A stretch of 64,000 nt of DNA from Clostridia bacterium (GCA_022801925.1 JAAWTG010000002.1:62001-126000); one strand, 5' to 3'. Numbered from the stretch's first letter, positions 45,603 through 54,545 are shown. Notes: generated by a model from the letters alone, not told the origin. Program-made: numbers and translations.

Positions 45603-47018
45603 GAGTTGGCAGTAAACAAAAAATAACGGTGTATGACAGATATAACGGAAATCCGATAGACATGGAAGCGTCACAGGTAGAGGGCAGCCGCTGGGCAGTT
45701 TGGACGGCTGATGAAACCGTAAAACTATATAGCACCTATGATGATAATGTTATTTTACTACAAAGCATATAAAGTGGCCGGAAAATTAGCGAAAGGGAAT
45801 TTGCGAACAGGAGCACAAAGAACTTTGGCAGGATATGCTAAAAATCCGGAAGCTGACCCAATCATCAATTTGAGTTGGTTTATATTGGAGGAAATTTTGG
45901 CTATGATCCGCCGCAAGATAAGCTAATTAAATATTGGCAGAAATTATTAGAGTCAGGTAAAAAGGTCACATTGGTTGTTTGCTTTGGGAACAATATAGTA
46001 CCTGCTGAGGAAAAAGAAATTAAAAAGGTGTTAAAAGATGTATTGAGGCAACTGCCAGGGGCGGATTTTGCAATAGGAACGACCCATTGGACGCTAGATA
46101 TGTCTAGATTGATCTTAATTTGGAGTATGAGAAGTTAAAATCAAATCCCTATGCAACAATAGATGAGTATGCGACTCTCCAGAAACAATATGTACAAAGA
46201 GTGAAAGATGTGTATATAGTAGCATTGAAAATGGAACAGAATTTGCAGGGTTTATGAATCAATTTGTGAGTGATTCAGCTTTCCAAGAGGAATTAGCATT
46301 AAAGTTTAGAGGAGTTTATCTTGGGATGGAAGGATATAATGATGGGCGATTTTATACTAAGGGAATACAACAACCATTAGAAATGGGAATCTATATGCTT
46401 AGCGATTTTGTACATCAAGAATTATCTGCCAAAATGGGTAGGGATATAGAATTGATATGGGCACCATTTTTACCTGGTATTTCGACCGATAATCCTGTAG
46501 ATGTTAACGAAAAATATTTGAGAGCAGTTCAATCTATAATCAACCATGGAAAGGTACTAAATTGGAGAAATGAAATATCACCGGTATTTGAACGAGTATT
46601 TTTCCAAAGTGGGTATTATTTCAGAGATGATAATGTTAAAACGGCAATCAATAAGGCAATTGAAATGAGTTGCAATCCGAGTCAAGCTGAGAAAGAATAC
46701 TATATTTCGATGGAGTACAATGTCGCTCGTATTGAGAGAAGTGTGCGTAATGGTCGAGCATTTTTAGTGGAAAGTTGGGATACAAACGATTCAGGTGCAA
46801 AGATAGGAGCAGATTTAGAAATTGATACTCGGGCTGTTGGATTGTATTATGACTCAAGTACAAAAAGCTTTAATGAAGACCATACATGGGGCTGGTTATA
46901 TCAAAATTCATATATGCGTTACTATAACAGCTTTAACGGTGGTATGAATATGACATATGCAGGAAGCCAGCAGGAGATGGAAAGATTAGTCGAATATCTC
47001 GGACAAATGATAAAATAA
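45603..47018 (+). pseudogene. Decayed gene of unknown function after the RHS core
   Basis: Short in-frame pieces follow the RHS end: KITVYDRYNGNPIDMEASQ, then from about 45875 YIGGNFGYDPPQDKLIKYWQ and GKKVTLVVCFGNNIVPAEEK, then after a shift near 46100 NLEYEKLKSNPYATIDEYAT. A two-base TA excess near 46215 shifts it again to SSIENGTEFAGFMNQ, and the last 254 codons (from 46254) read without breaks: RGVYLGMEGYNDGRFYTKG, ELIWAPFLPGIS, HTWGWLYQNSYMRYYNSFNG. The parts appear to be one original protein with a barrel-like rhythm. I cannot name the family; a DUF4855-like fold crossed my mind but is unsupported. The last 254-codon frame could still be translated. Confidence 0.6.
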
Positions 47019-47063
47019 GGTGAAAAGATACTATTATTTACGATTAGTAGCGAGGCGTTATTA

Positions 47064-47981
47064 CATGAAAAAGTTGATAATAGAAATCGTGATAATGTTA
47101 AGTATCATGTGTTATTATGTCTTGGCAGAAGGAGAATCAGTAAACATTACAGTGAACTATGATACAGTGAAAAAAATAGTAGTAAACCATGAAGAAAAAA
47201 CATTGCCGGATGGAGATTTGAATATAACGGACGAACTTATGTACCATTGCGCTTCGTTGCAGAAGCATTAGGAAAATATGTGTCTTGGGAAGGAGAAACC
47301 GGAACAGTTCGGATTGAAGAAAGCGAAGTTGTCTTTGAAGATGATTTTACAGAAGAAGATTTTGGAAAGAAATTGTGGGAAAAATGGGATAGAGATAGAA
47401 AATATGAATCTTTTTTTCTGGCAGAAAATCAATTGGTTTCGGGAGGAGCGTATAGTTTTCAGGGGAATCAATTAGTTCCAGGACTACATCCAATGCCGCA
47501 GAAGCTTGGTGGAGCAAAAGGATTTGTGCTTTTACGGGATGATGTGTTTCCAGGTGCAATGAAACATTTCAGCATGGAAGTTGATATGACAATCAGCGAT
47601 TTAGAAAAAGATTCCGAATATGCAAGGATAAGGGGTGGATTTTCAATTGGCAGTAAATTAGTAGAACAACCAAGCAGAGATTGGTCGGATGCAGGACTTA
47701 CCTTCACAATTGCGGCAGAGGGAGAAAGGACACAAGCAGAAGTTGAACTATAGTATATATCCCATATAATTAGACAGTACACTTTAAAGTAGAAATAAAA
47801 GAAAGTGAAACAGATACGCGTATAGATTACTATGTGGATAGCACTTTAATGAAAACGGACTATTGGGTACAACTATAAGTGGATGTTTGGAACCATATGA
47901 TTTGAGTTTTAATAGTATAGATTTGACAGCATCTACTGGGGGGATTTATTTTGACAATTTTAAAATAATCTCCCATGATTA
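47064..47981 (+). pseudogene. Broken secreted protein: copper-amine-oxidase-like stalk domain plus lectin-like domain
   Basis: A signal peptide (MKKLIIEIVIMLSIMCYYVLA) begins at 47064 and leads into NITVNYDTVKKIVVNHEEKT. After a shift near 47215 the other frame gives YNGRTYVPLRFVAEALGKYV and SWEGETGTVRI, the classic stalk (copper amine oxidase N-terminal-like) domain. A beta-sandwich region follows (FVLLRDDVFPGAMKHFSMEV), stops at 47751-47753, and continues in other frames (FKVEIKESETDTRIDYYV; ending TGGIYFDNFKIISHD). The end pattern is typical of concanavalin-A-like glycan-binding domains. At least three breaks make it non-functional. Confidence 0.7.
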
Positions 47982-47984
47982 AGC

Positions 47985-48013
47985 AAAAAAGGGCGCATAA
48001 TGCGCCCTTTTTT
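47985..48013. terminator. Hairpin terminator
   Basis: AAAAAAGGGCGCA pairs perfectly with TGCGCCCTTTTTT around a 3-nt loop directly after the lectin-like pseudogene. Confidence 0.9.
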
Positions 48014-48247
48014 GTTAGGATAATTGACAGAATAGGGGGAAGTAATAGTAGATAAAATAACAGGTGATTATATAACAACATTAAGTGGAGTATCACCTGT
48101 TGAACCTGTACCGGAAGAATTTTTAAAGTAACATTGTAATAGAGCAGAGATTCATCGCTGTATTCTTCTATTATCATGCATTCTTTTGATTTCATCTAAA
48201 CAATTTTATATGAACCTAAAGGCTTCCGTTTAGATTTTTAATATAAT

Positions 48248-48696
48248 TTATTTGTTACTTGCAATGACAGCCTCCATTAGTCCTAAAATCAATATTTTCG
48301 GAAGATAAAATTTGTTTTGATTCCAATTTCCTATTATGGTGTATCGGTGAAAATTACTGTCTTTTCTATTTGACAAGTATGTACTAATCCACATCTTAAA
48401 ACGTGATATATTATTTGAGGTACATACACATAACCGTTACTATCAACTTTCAGATTACAGATTTTTGTATTAACTTTAATCTTTGTACTATCAGCAGAGA
48501 TACCCGGAAGACCTTTAATGCATATCATTCTAAAATTATCTGAAATAAATTTTTTATACCTTTTTGAAACTGTTAGATTTGGATATTTGCGGGCAGCCGT
48601 AGCATCCACAGCGATACAAACCAAGCAAAGTGCTTCATCATAGTTATCCATGTCATATAGTCTTTTTGTTGAAGATATAAATGATTGTATGCTCAA
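48248..48696 (-). pseudogene. Frameshifted gene of unknown function
   Basis: The minus strand reads ILSIQSFISSTKRLYDMDNY, LVCIAVDATAARKYPNL and on to IEKTVIFTDTP, with a stop at 48334. One frame over, the text continues without a gap as TIIGNWNQNKFYLPKILILG and LMEAVIASNK and stops at 48248. One base change would join the two. The start is uncertain (TTG 48696 or ATG 48651). I do not recognise the protein. Confidence 0.5.
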
Positions 48697-48787
48697 TATA
48701 GACAGCTTCTTTATTTTACAAATATAAAACAAATCCGAACGCTTCACCAATCGGAAAGATTGATAAGGTGTTCGGATGATTTGTGTC

Positions 48788-48810
48788 TGGCAGGGGCAGA
48801 AGGACTTGAA
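48788..48810 (-). repeat. 3' end fragment of a tRNA gene (copy A)
   Basis: On minus this 23-nt stretch reads TTCAAGTCCTTCTGCCCCTGCCA, or positions 54-76 of a tRNA with its CCA end. The sequence upstream cannot pair as a T stem. Downstream, ATCCGAAC...GTTCGGAT with an inner CAATC/GATTG hairpin looks like the old tRNA terminator. Confidence 0.7.
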
Positions 48811-48839
48811 GCTGCATAGCAGCCCCGGCTTGCGGTAGA

Positions 48840-48876
48840 CGAAATTGTCTGACGGCTTATGAGCCTGACAATTTCG
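48840..48876. repeat. Inverted repeat in a GC-rich island
   Basis: CGAAATTGTC at 48840-48849 is complemented at 48867-48876. The surrounding 48811-48960 stretch is clearly richer in G and C than its neighbours and holds other short dyads (GCCGCCACTGGCGGC). I see no convincing gene. Confidence 0.6.
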
Positions 48877-48973
48877 ACCGCGGCGCCAGCGGTATCTCGC
48901 TATATCCGCCACTGGCGGCGCTCGAAACCGCTGCCCGGCACGCGTGCCTCGGCTTCAAGGGTATAGACAAATA

Positions 48974-49008
48974 AAAAAAGCAGATATCACATGCGTAACA
49001 TCTGCTTT
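48974..49008. terminator. Terminator next to the tRNA-Trp fragment
   Basis: AAAAGCAGAT pairs with ATCTGCTTTT. On minus it directly follows the tRNA CCA end, as expected for the native tRNA terminator. Confidence 0.75.
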
Positions 49009-49053
49009 TGGCAGGGGCAGAAGGACTTGAACCCTCGGCACGTGGTTTTGGAG
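49009..49053 (-). pseudogene. 3' fragment of tRNA-Trp (anticodon loop to CCA)
   Basis: On minus, this 45-nt stretch starts with the anticodon loop CTCCAAA (anticodon CCA), then a 3' anticodon strand, GAGGG-TTCAAGT-CCTTC as a good T arm, the acceptor strand TGCCCCT, G and CCA. The matching 5' half is missing: upstream bases cannot form the anticodon stem, D arm or acceptor 5' strand. A terminator follows. This is what is left when an element inserts into a tRNA gene. The inserted side is at higher coordinates, where an integrative element lies. Confidence 0.75.
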
Positions 49054-49240
49054 TGGGTGTCTGAAATGAACTATTATTCAAAACATTCCCACCGTTGAAC
49101 CGTTTGCAACCCAGCGTAATATAACTTCTGCCCCGTTTGATGCTTTATTGATGATGTTGAAAAATTTCTATGCAAAATAAGATTCAAATCAATCAAATAC
49201 CCGTATCAAAATTTGATCCGCATAAAACAAAGAATAGAGT

Positions 49241-50122
49241 TTATTTGTTTAACAGTTTTCTCAAAGAAAAATCAAGTATCAAGGATTTGCGTTCAGCCAG
49301 CATTGTTTTATAAAACCGTTTTTGTAAATCATTGATATAAGGAGTGTCATCAACAATTTTATTGATTTTATTCATATCGATTTTAGGTTCAATTCTTTTT
49401 AAGGCATTATTACAGTCTTTATTCTGCAAAGAGGAGATAAAGTCAAAATAGTTGATTTTCCGACCATCAATTTTAATTCCGGAGAGCGGAATGGAAAATA
49501 CTCGCATATTTCTCTGGTTTTTATCGGTTAAGGTTGCTTCCATAATTTCTTCATCAGCCTGCGGATATAAGCAGCTGCCGCAATCATATATGGGGGCAGG
49601 CTTCATCTCGTCAGTATCAACGTTATACAGAAATCCCCAATTGCCGTTATGTCTGTCCCAATTTCCGATAAATGCATCGACTATGAACATATCCCAAAAC
49701 CATTTTCGCAGTTCGTTAGGCGCAATTGCTTGCTGTTCGTCAATGGCATGTATAATATCATCAAGTTCGGTTCCATATCCGTTATGAATAGAATCAATAA
49801 TGGTGTTTTTCAAAGAAGCAAAGTCCTGAAGAATTATACCTGACGATGTAAAGTCCTTACATGCAACAACAACTTTTTCTTTGCCATTTACACGGTAAGT
49901 TCCAAGTAATGTCTTCTGCACGGGAATACCAATACTTTCAAATATATGACATCCGATATATTCGGAAATACATCCGTTTGCATAACTCATATCCTTGTTT
50001 TTGTTTGGAATTGCGGGGAACTTCAGCATATATTGCTCATTATTATATAAGACAGAAATTTTACTGCCGTTTGCACCCGCGTATGCTTTATTTTTCTTAG
50101 GCAAATTGGTAAAATCAATCAT
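49241..50122 (-). CDS. HipA/CtkA-like serine/threonine kinase (putative toxin)
   Basis: The 293-residue protein has HipA-fold kinase motifs: a nucleotide-binding Lys in YMLKFP near 34, the catalytic loop NWDRHNGN at 154-161 and the metal-binding YDCGS at 179-183. HipA toxins phosphorylate translation factors such as aminoacyl-tRNA synthetases and induce dormancy. This protein is shorter than E. coli HipA (about 440 residues) and lacks the N-subdomain, as in CtkA or split HipT types. Its start overlaps the stop of the helix-turn-helix gene by 4 nt, giving the HipB-then-HipA order of a toxin-antitoxin pair. Activity is inferred. Confidence 0.85.
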   Translation of the reverse strand: MIDFTNLPKKNKAYAGANGSKISVLYNNEQYMLKFPAIPNKNKDMSYANGCISEYIGCHIFESIGIPVQKTLLGTYRVNGKEKVVVACKDFTSSGIILQDFASLKNTIIDSIHNGYGTELDDIIHAIDEQQAIAPNELRKWFWDMFIVDAFIGNWDRHNGNWGFLYNVDTDEMKPAPIYDCGSCLYPQADEEIMEATLTDKNQRNMRVFSIPLSGIKIDGRKINYFDFISSLQNKDCNNALKRIEPKIDMNKINKIVDDTPYINDLQKRFYKTMLAERKSLILDFSLRKLLNK

Positions 50123-50583
50123 ATATTTTTGCTCCTGTCCATTCTAAGATATTTTTCTCTTAAATACCATGCTTGCTCAGAAGAAATATCCTGGTCCGTT
50201 TCAGCAGAATTTATGCTGGCATTAAGCTCGCACCAGTATAAGTCCCAATAATTATCGTTGCCGCCATTATCAATTATTTTCCAAGAATTAATCATATCAT
50301 CGAGAGATTTTTGCAAATACATCGGCAGACCGCATTCAAGATATGCTTTATCAGCCGGTAAACCGCTTTTATCATCGTATCTATCCTTAGAATCAAGCAA
50401 CATAATATCCTCCATAGGGCAATTGAGAGCTTTTGCAATCTGCCAAATAGTTTTGGCAGAACATTTTTCAATGGAACTCTTTCCCGAACACATATCTATA
50501 ATAGTTGTTTTTGGAACGCCGCTAATTTTTGATAAATGATATTTTGTTATATTTTTATTGTCAAGCAGAGCCTGAAGTGTCAT
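50119..50583 (-). CDS. XRE-family helix-turn-helix protein (HipB-like antitoxin)
   Basis: The 154-residue protein has an N-terminal Cro/C1 helix-turn-helix at about residues 1-62 (NITKYHLSKISGVPKTTIID, TIWQIAKALNCPMEDIML) and a C-terminal extension ending in LREKYLRMDRSKNI. In HipB-like pairs this protein binds the operon promoter and neutralises the kinase. It is the first gene of the pair and overlaps the kinase gene by 4 nt. The 50584-50719 gap upstream would hold the promoter and operator; I cannot place them firmly. Confidence 0.8.
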   Translation of the reverse strand: MTLQALLDNKNITKYHLSKISGVPKTTIIDMCSGKSSIEKCSAKTIWQIAKALNCPMEDIMLLDSKDRYDDKSGLPADKAYLECGLPMYLQKSLDDMINSWKIIDNGGNDNYWDLYWCELNASINSAETDQDISSEQAWYLREKYLRMDRSKNI

Positions 50584-50719
50584 ATAATCACCTAACTTTC
50601 TATATTGTATATTATATCGGTTTGCCGACCTATTGTCAATACCCTATATCAAAAATTGTACCGCAGTAAACAAAGAAAAGACAAAAACAGAATTGCGGAT
50701 AAACAATGTCATTTTTACT

Positions 50720-51778
50720 TTAATCTCTCCAGATGAGTCTTATAAATTCCCGACCGGAAATCCTGCCGCTTTTGTAATCGGTTCTGGCAGACGAGTATAA
50801 ATCCGACCAAGCGGCAAATTCCTCCTCGGTCATATCCTTATCGGTGAGTTCGTCGGGAAGTTTGCTTCTCGCCCTGTCCATTCTGGAATATAGCTTGTTA
50901 TATAATGTTTGTGCAATTTTAAGTGGAGATTGCTCATCACCCAACGAGTTTTTATATGTATTTGTATGCCCGATTTCGCTGCAGCGCTTACCGTCCTTGA
51001 AAACTCTATCGCAATATTCTCTCTTGCGATTATCCATTAGAACAAAATACTTGCCGCAATTTTTACACCGTTTTATTTGTCGTCCGTTTTGCATTATGCG
51101 CATAAATTCATAATAAAACATTTCCGATAGGCGCTCAATAATAACATAACTAATAACAGATAATTTATCCCCGTCCTGCTCGGTCATATATAAATGTTCT
51201 TCTTCATCCGTCTTATAAAGTGCATATCCTGTCGGAAGCGTAAAAGTCATAAATTGCGGATACCTGTTAAAGAAATCCATTAACTTTTCGGAAACATGTC
51301 TTGCCGGCATATTTTCTTTATCCAAGCAAATTTTTAATCCATATATAAATATTTCGTGTATTGTAATAACCTCTTCAAGATGTTTTTGTGCGTCAGTAAT
51401 GTGCTGCCGCTTCAAATTACTCATAAAGCTTTCATCAATGCTCATCTCTGAAGTAATGGGATGACATAGTATATCGGAAAGACCATATGAGGTAAAAAAG
51501 TATGAGCAACGATGCTTGTCTTTCAGCCAATCAACTATATCCCATGCCATTTTGCATAAGTCATCATATCGCTCTTCTGAGTATTCCGTTTGCTTAAAAT
51601 CATCAAGTATTGAAATATATTCTGTCATATCCAAGTCGCAAAAATTTATAATCTCGGCACAGGGAGTCATTTCTTTAAAAGTTACTATTTGACCGTCCTC
51701 GTAGTAGATAGTATATAGCAGAGCGCCGTTGCCGTCTTCGTAGGTTTTCATATACGGAAAATGTTTTTGATAAAACAT
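50720..51778 (-). CDS. DUF6076-type protein with Cys-rich knuckle
   Basis: The 352-residue protein has a C-terminal metal-binding segment, CKNCGKYFVLMDNRKREYC followed by DRVFKDGKRCSEIG, similar to the zinc knuckle of CGNR-type and DUF6076 proteins common on Clostridial mobile elements. The N-terminal 230 residues are mixed alpha/beta with no known motif. The function is unknown; RNA or DNA binding is possible from the knuckle. It is divergent from the excisionase-like gene, and the 51779-51933 A/T-rich gap must hold both promoters. Confidence 0.75.
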   Translation of the reverse strand: MFYQKHFPYMKTYEDGNGALLYTIYYEDGQIVTFKEMTPCAEIINFCDLDMTEYISILDDFKQTEYSEERYDDLCKMAWDIVDWLKDKHRCSYFFTSYGLSDILCHPITSEMSIDESFMSNLKRQHITDAQKHLEEVITIHEIFIYGLKICLDKENMPARHVSEKLMDFFNRYPQFMTFTLPTGYALYKTDEEEHLYMTEQDGDKLSVISYVIIERLSEMFYYEFMRIMQNGRQIKRCKNCGKYFVLMDNRKREYCDRVFKDGKRCSEIGHTNTYKNSLGDEQSPLKIAQTLYNKLYSRMDRARSKLPDELTDKDMTEEEFAAWSDLYSSARTDYKSGRISGREFIRLIWRD

Positions 51779-51933
51779 AATGCACCTTCTTCTGCAAAGA
51801 ATATATTTTGATAAAATAAATTTTTTATGATTATCTATGTAAAGACAAAGAATAATTTTATATAATTATAACACAGATAATGGAATTGAACAATAACTGT
51901 TATTTGCAAAAATAAGATTTATTACGAAAGGAT

Positions 51934-52146
51934 ATGAAAACTTTGAAGAAGTCAATCTACAAATCTTATGATGAACTGCCCATAATGCTGAATGTAGAAA
52001 TGGTGAAGGATGTACTGGGGATATCTCTTACTTCTGCGTATGAATTAATACATGAAAAAGATTTTCCGAGCATGAAAGTGGGAAACAGAATTATTGTTCC
52101 CAAGGATAAATTCAGGAAATGGGTGGAGAAAAGGTCAAACAAATGA
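51934..52146 (+). CDS. Excisionase-like helix-turn-helix protein
   Basis: The 70-residue protein has an HTH_17 (excisionase/MerR-like) fold: LNVEMVKDVLGISLTSAYEL, then FPSMKVGNRIIVPKDKFRKW. Such proteins direct integrase toward excision or act as regulators of the element. ACGAAAGGATATG is its ribosome site and start. It overlaps the next gene by 4 nt. Confidence 0.8.
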   Translation: MKTLKKSIYKSYDELPIMLNVEMVKDVLGISLTSAYELIHEKDFPSMKVGNRIIVPKDKFRKWVEKRSNK

Positions 52147-52583
52147 AGTGTAAAAAATACCCCAAACGGGATGCAATCAAAAACTATTTTCCAATGCCCA
52201 ATGAAATATTTCATCTTGGCTTGAACGCGGGAGAGATTGCCCTCTACGCATTTTTATTAAAATGTGAAGACAGAAAAACGTTCAAATGCTATCCGAGTTA
52301 CAGAACTATCGGTAGGGCGTTGAATATATCTAAGAATACCGTTAAAAAATATGTGGACAACCTGTGTGCGAAACGCCTAATAGATATTGCGTATACGGAC
52401 ATCTATACAAAAGACGGAAAGAAGTTGAACGGCAATTTAATGTACACGATTCGCCCGATACAAGAGGCGATAGACTATGAATTGGAAAAACTGTATGAGA
52501 AAAAAGAATTGGAACGCCGAAAGGCTGAAATTGAAAAGAAATTTAATAAGTATATGCGTTCCGAAAACGAAGATGCACGTTAA
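52143..52583 (+). CDS. Helix-turn-helix replication/control protein of an integrative element
   Basis: I start at ATG 52143 (MKCKKYPKRDAIKNYFP), which overlaps the excisionase stop and has GGAGAAAAGG upstream. The 146-residue protein has a winged-helix pattern like the N-terminal domain of plasmid RepA-type initiators: FPMPNEIFHLGLNAGEIALY, SYRTIGRALNISKNTVKKYV, then a Glu/Lys-rich helical tail. On Clostridial elements such proteins sit between the excisionase and integrase genes. The exact function is unknown. Confidence 0.75.
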   Translation: MKCKKYPKRDAIKNYFPMPNEIFHLGLNAGEIALYAFLLKCEDRKTFKCYPSYRTIGRALNISKNTVKKYVDNLCAKRLIDIAYTDIYTKDGKKLNGNLMYTIRPIQEAIDYELEKLYEKKELERRKAEIEKKFNKYMRSENEDAR

Positions 52584-52610
52584 AGTATACGGATAGAGAA
52601 TTGGCGAGGG

Positions 52611-52949
52611 GTGTTTCGCAAAAAACAGGCGAAAATTTCGGCGCATAATGCTCTGGTGGAGAAAGTACACGTTGACACTGGATACGGCGAAAAATGCCCC
52701 GATTTTGAGACAGTGAGAACAAGGAAAAACATTGCCGCACCTCATAAATTTGCAGATTGGGAGATAGAGAAAACAGAGCGGTTTTGGGTGAGCATACAGC
52801 GGAATAAATTGAAGCAGGATAAAGCATTGGTGTCACGGGGCGCCGCCAATGCGGTGAAACCCCGACCGGCAGTGCCGTTCGGGGTGGTGCTGAAAATGAG
52901 GGTATGGTGCTGTTTTGGTGTCATCAACCAATGTAGTGACGAGTGTTGA
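52611..52949 (+). CDS. Doubtful small ORF before the integrase
   Basis: A 112-codon frame exists in the 480-nt gap between the helix-turn-helix gene and the integrase. It has no obvious ribosome site and no family pattern, and its second half crosses a strong hairpin (52859-52885), so coding is uncertain. The gap may be mostly control or transfer sequence. Confidence 0.25.
   Translation: MFRKKQAKISAHNALVEKVHVDTGYGEKCPDFETVRTRKNIAAPHKFADWEIEKTERFWVSIQRNKLKQDKALVSRGAANAVKPRPAVPFGVVLKMRVWCCFGVINQCSDEC
52859..52885. repeat. Strong hairpin before the integrase gene
   Basis: ACCCCGA at 52859-52865 pairs with TCGGGGT at 52879-52885, and CGGC/GCCG closes an inner stem around AGT, with a single mismatch. 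No T-run follows, so it is more likely a protein or strand-transfer site than a terminator. Confidence 0.6.
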
Positions 52950-53063
52950 GCGGTTTGGTTGGTGTTTTAGGTGGTGTCGTAGAAAAAATACTTGACTTGT
53001 AATAGTCTTTAGAGTATTGTGTGTGTTGCCAAAAGGCGAATACAAAATGAAGGAAGTGATAGA

Positions 53064-54278
53064 ATGCAAAAGAAGCTGCTTACAAACGGAAATGTGTTCA
53101 AAAGAACAGATGGGCGATGGGGCGGCGTGGTGTGGTATATGGACGAACAGGGCAACCGTAAACGCAAATCTTTTTCAGGAACGACCAAGCAGGAAGCAAA
53201 TAAAAAAATCACCGCGTATATAACGGAATTTGAAAATCAAATTACAGGCACAGATGAAAGCAGGAAACTGCTTCGTGACAGTCTGCAAAACTGGCTTGAG
53301 GGTTTCAAATTTCCAGTGGTGGAACAAACAACCTATGACCGGGCGGAAAGTACCGCGAAAAACCAGGTGTATCCCATACTTGGAAATAAAGTGGTTGACG
53401 ATATCACCGCGGCGGACATCAAAAATTTATTAAATCACTGGATGAATGAGGGATTGTCCTACTCGACAGTCAAGAAAGTCTATGTACTGCTGAATGAATA
53501 TTTCAGAACTCTATACCTTGAAGAAATGATAAACAAAAATCCTATGGGTAATGTGGAGATGATAAAGAAATCAAATTTTCTATCCGCACAGGGCAAGGAA
53601 GACTTGCCGGAATGTGAAACGGTGACGGTATTTGATGAAGATGAGGTAAAACGGTTCAAGGCGGAAGCGCTTGCCACATATCCAAACGGAAAGAGAAAAC
53701 ACCAACAAGCCCTTGCGTACATACTAATGCTGAATACAGGAATGAGAGCCGGCGAAGCGCTTGCGCTGAGAAACTGCGATATAGATTTGGAAAGCCGGCA
53801 GTTACAGATACAAAAGACGGTCAAGGAAATATATAAACGGCAGGGTACTAAAGCAGTCGGCGGTAGGACAATGAAGGTTGGAAAAACAAAAACGCCAACA
53901 AGTAAGCGGACTGTTCCGCTGAACAGAGCTGCAGTCGAAGCAATTAAGAAGTTGAGAGAAGAATATTATTTTGGAGAAGAAACGCCGCTGATATGTGATG
54001 AAAGGGGCAACTATACAAACCCTGTAAACTTCCGTAAGAGATATTACCGAATCTTAAACGGAGCCGGAATAGAGACCAAAGGTCTGCATTCGCTTCGTCA
54101 CACCTTTGCCACCAACTTAATCAACGGAGTGAAACAGCCAGATGGAACGATACGGGCGCTAAGTCCGAAGCAGGTGGCAGACCTCCTTGGACACAGTACC
54201 TCGCAGATTACGGAGATGTATTATGTGAAAAAAGACACTGCAAGGCTGAACGGAATTACGGACGGATTTGAGATATAA
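53064..54278 (+). CDS. Tyrosine site-specific integrase (Tn916 Int-like)
   Basis: I start at ATG 53064 (MQKKLLTNGNVFKRTDGRWG), with AGGAAG upstream; the open frame extends 45 nt further without a good site. The 404-residue protein has an N-terminal arm-binding region, a core-binding domain (about 65-190) and the catalytic domain with Arg in TGMRAGEALAL near 226, HSLRHTFATN near 341, LLGHSTSQITEMYY with His and the nucleophile Tyr near 386. These enzymes integrate and excise mobile elements. It closes the excisionase/HTH/integrase block. All catalytic residues are present, so it may still be active. Confidence 0.95.
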   Translation: MQKKLLTNGNVFKRTDGRWGGVVWYMDEQGNRKRKSFSGTTKQEANKKITAYITEFENQITGTDESRKLLRDSLQNWLEGFKFPVVEQTTYDRAESTAKNQVYPILGNKVVDDITAADIKNLLNHWMNEGLSYSTVKKVYVLLNEYFRTLYLEEMINKNPMGNVEMIKKSNFLSAQGKEDLPECETVTVFDEDEVKRFKAEALATYPNGKRKHQQALAYILMLNTGMRAGEALALRNCDIDLESRQLQIQKTVKEIYKRQGTKAVGGRTMKVGKTKTPTSKRTVPLNRAAVEAIKKLREEYYFGEETPLICDERGNYTNPVNFRKRYYRILNGAGIETKGLHSLRHTFATNLINGVKQPDGTIRALSPKQVADLLGHSTSQITEMYYVKKDTARLNGITDGFEI

Positions 54279-54537
54279 ACCACTGACTGAAAATATTTCT
54301 CAGGTATGTACAAATAACAGGTATATGAGATTTGGGTTTTTACAAGAATGCAATGAAGAACTGCTGTTCAGATTGGTGATTCAAAGCGAATTGATTGATG
54401 TAAATGAACGTGCGCACCAAATGATAAAGAAGTTTGAAAAAGCATATCTAAAAGACAGCAACGAAGATTTCAAGACAAGGCTATCTGCAAGAGCCATTGC
54501 AGAAGAATTTGTATTGATCGAAATAGTATATGCATGA
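54268..54537 (+). CDS. TnpV-like small transposon protein
   Basis: The frame of 89 residues starts at a TTG overlapping the integrase stop; ATG 54325 is an alternative start. The part YMRFGFLQECNEELLFRLVI, a helical middle and the ending EEFVLIEIVYA resemble TnpV proteins found after Clostridial integrases. The role of TnpV is unknown. A hairpin follows. Confidence 0.5.
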   Translation: MRYKPLTENISQVCTNNRYMRFGFLQECNEELLFRLVIQSELIDVNERAHQMIKKFEKAYLKDSNEDFKTRLSARAIAEEFVLIEIVYA

Positions 54538-54545
54538 GGTTGGGG

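Noticed and set aside
45738-45926. A separate small gene in the RHS graveyard
   Set aside because: Its frame is continued by pieces in neighbouring frames, so it is part of a decayed gene and not an independent one.
49009-49140. A complete tRNA or a tmRNA
   Set aside because: The 5' side offers GGGGCA that could pair with the acceptor, but no D arm or anticodon stem can be built and the length and 5' signature of tmRNA are absent. Only the 3' half is tRNA-like.
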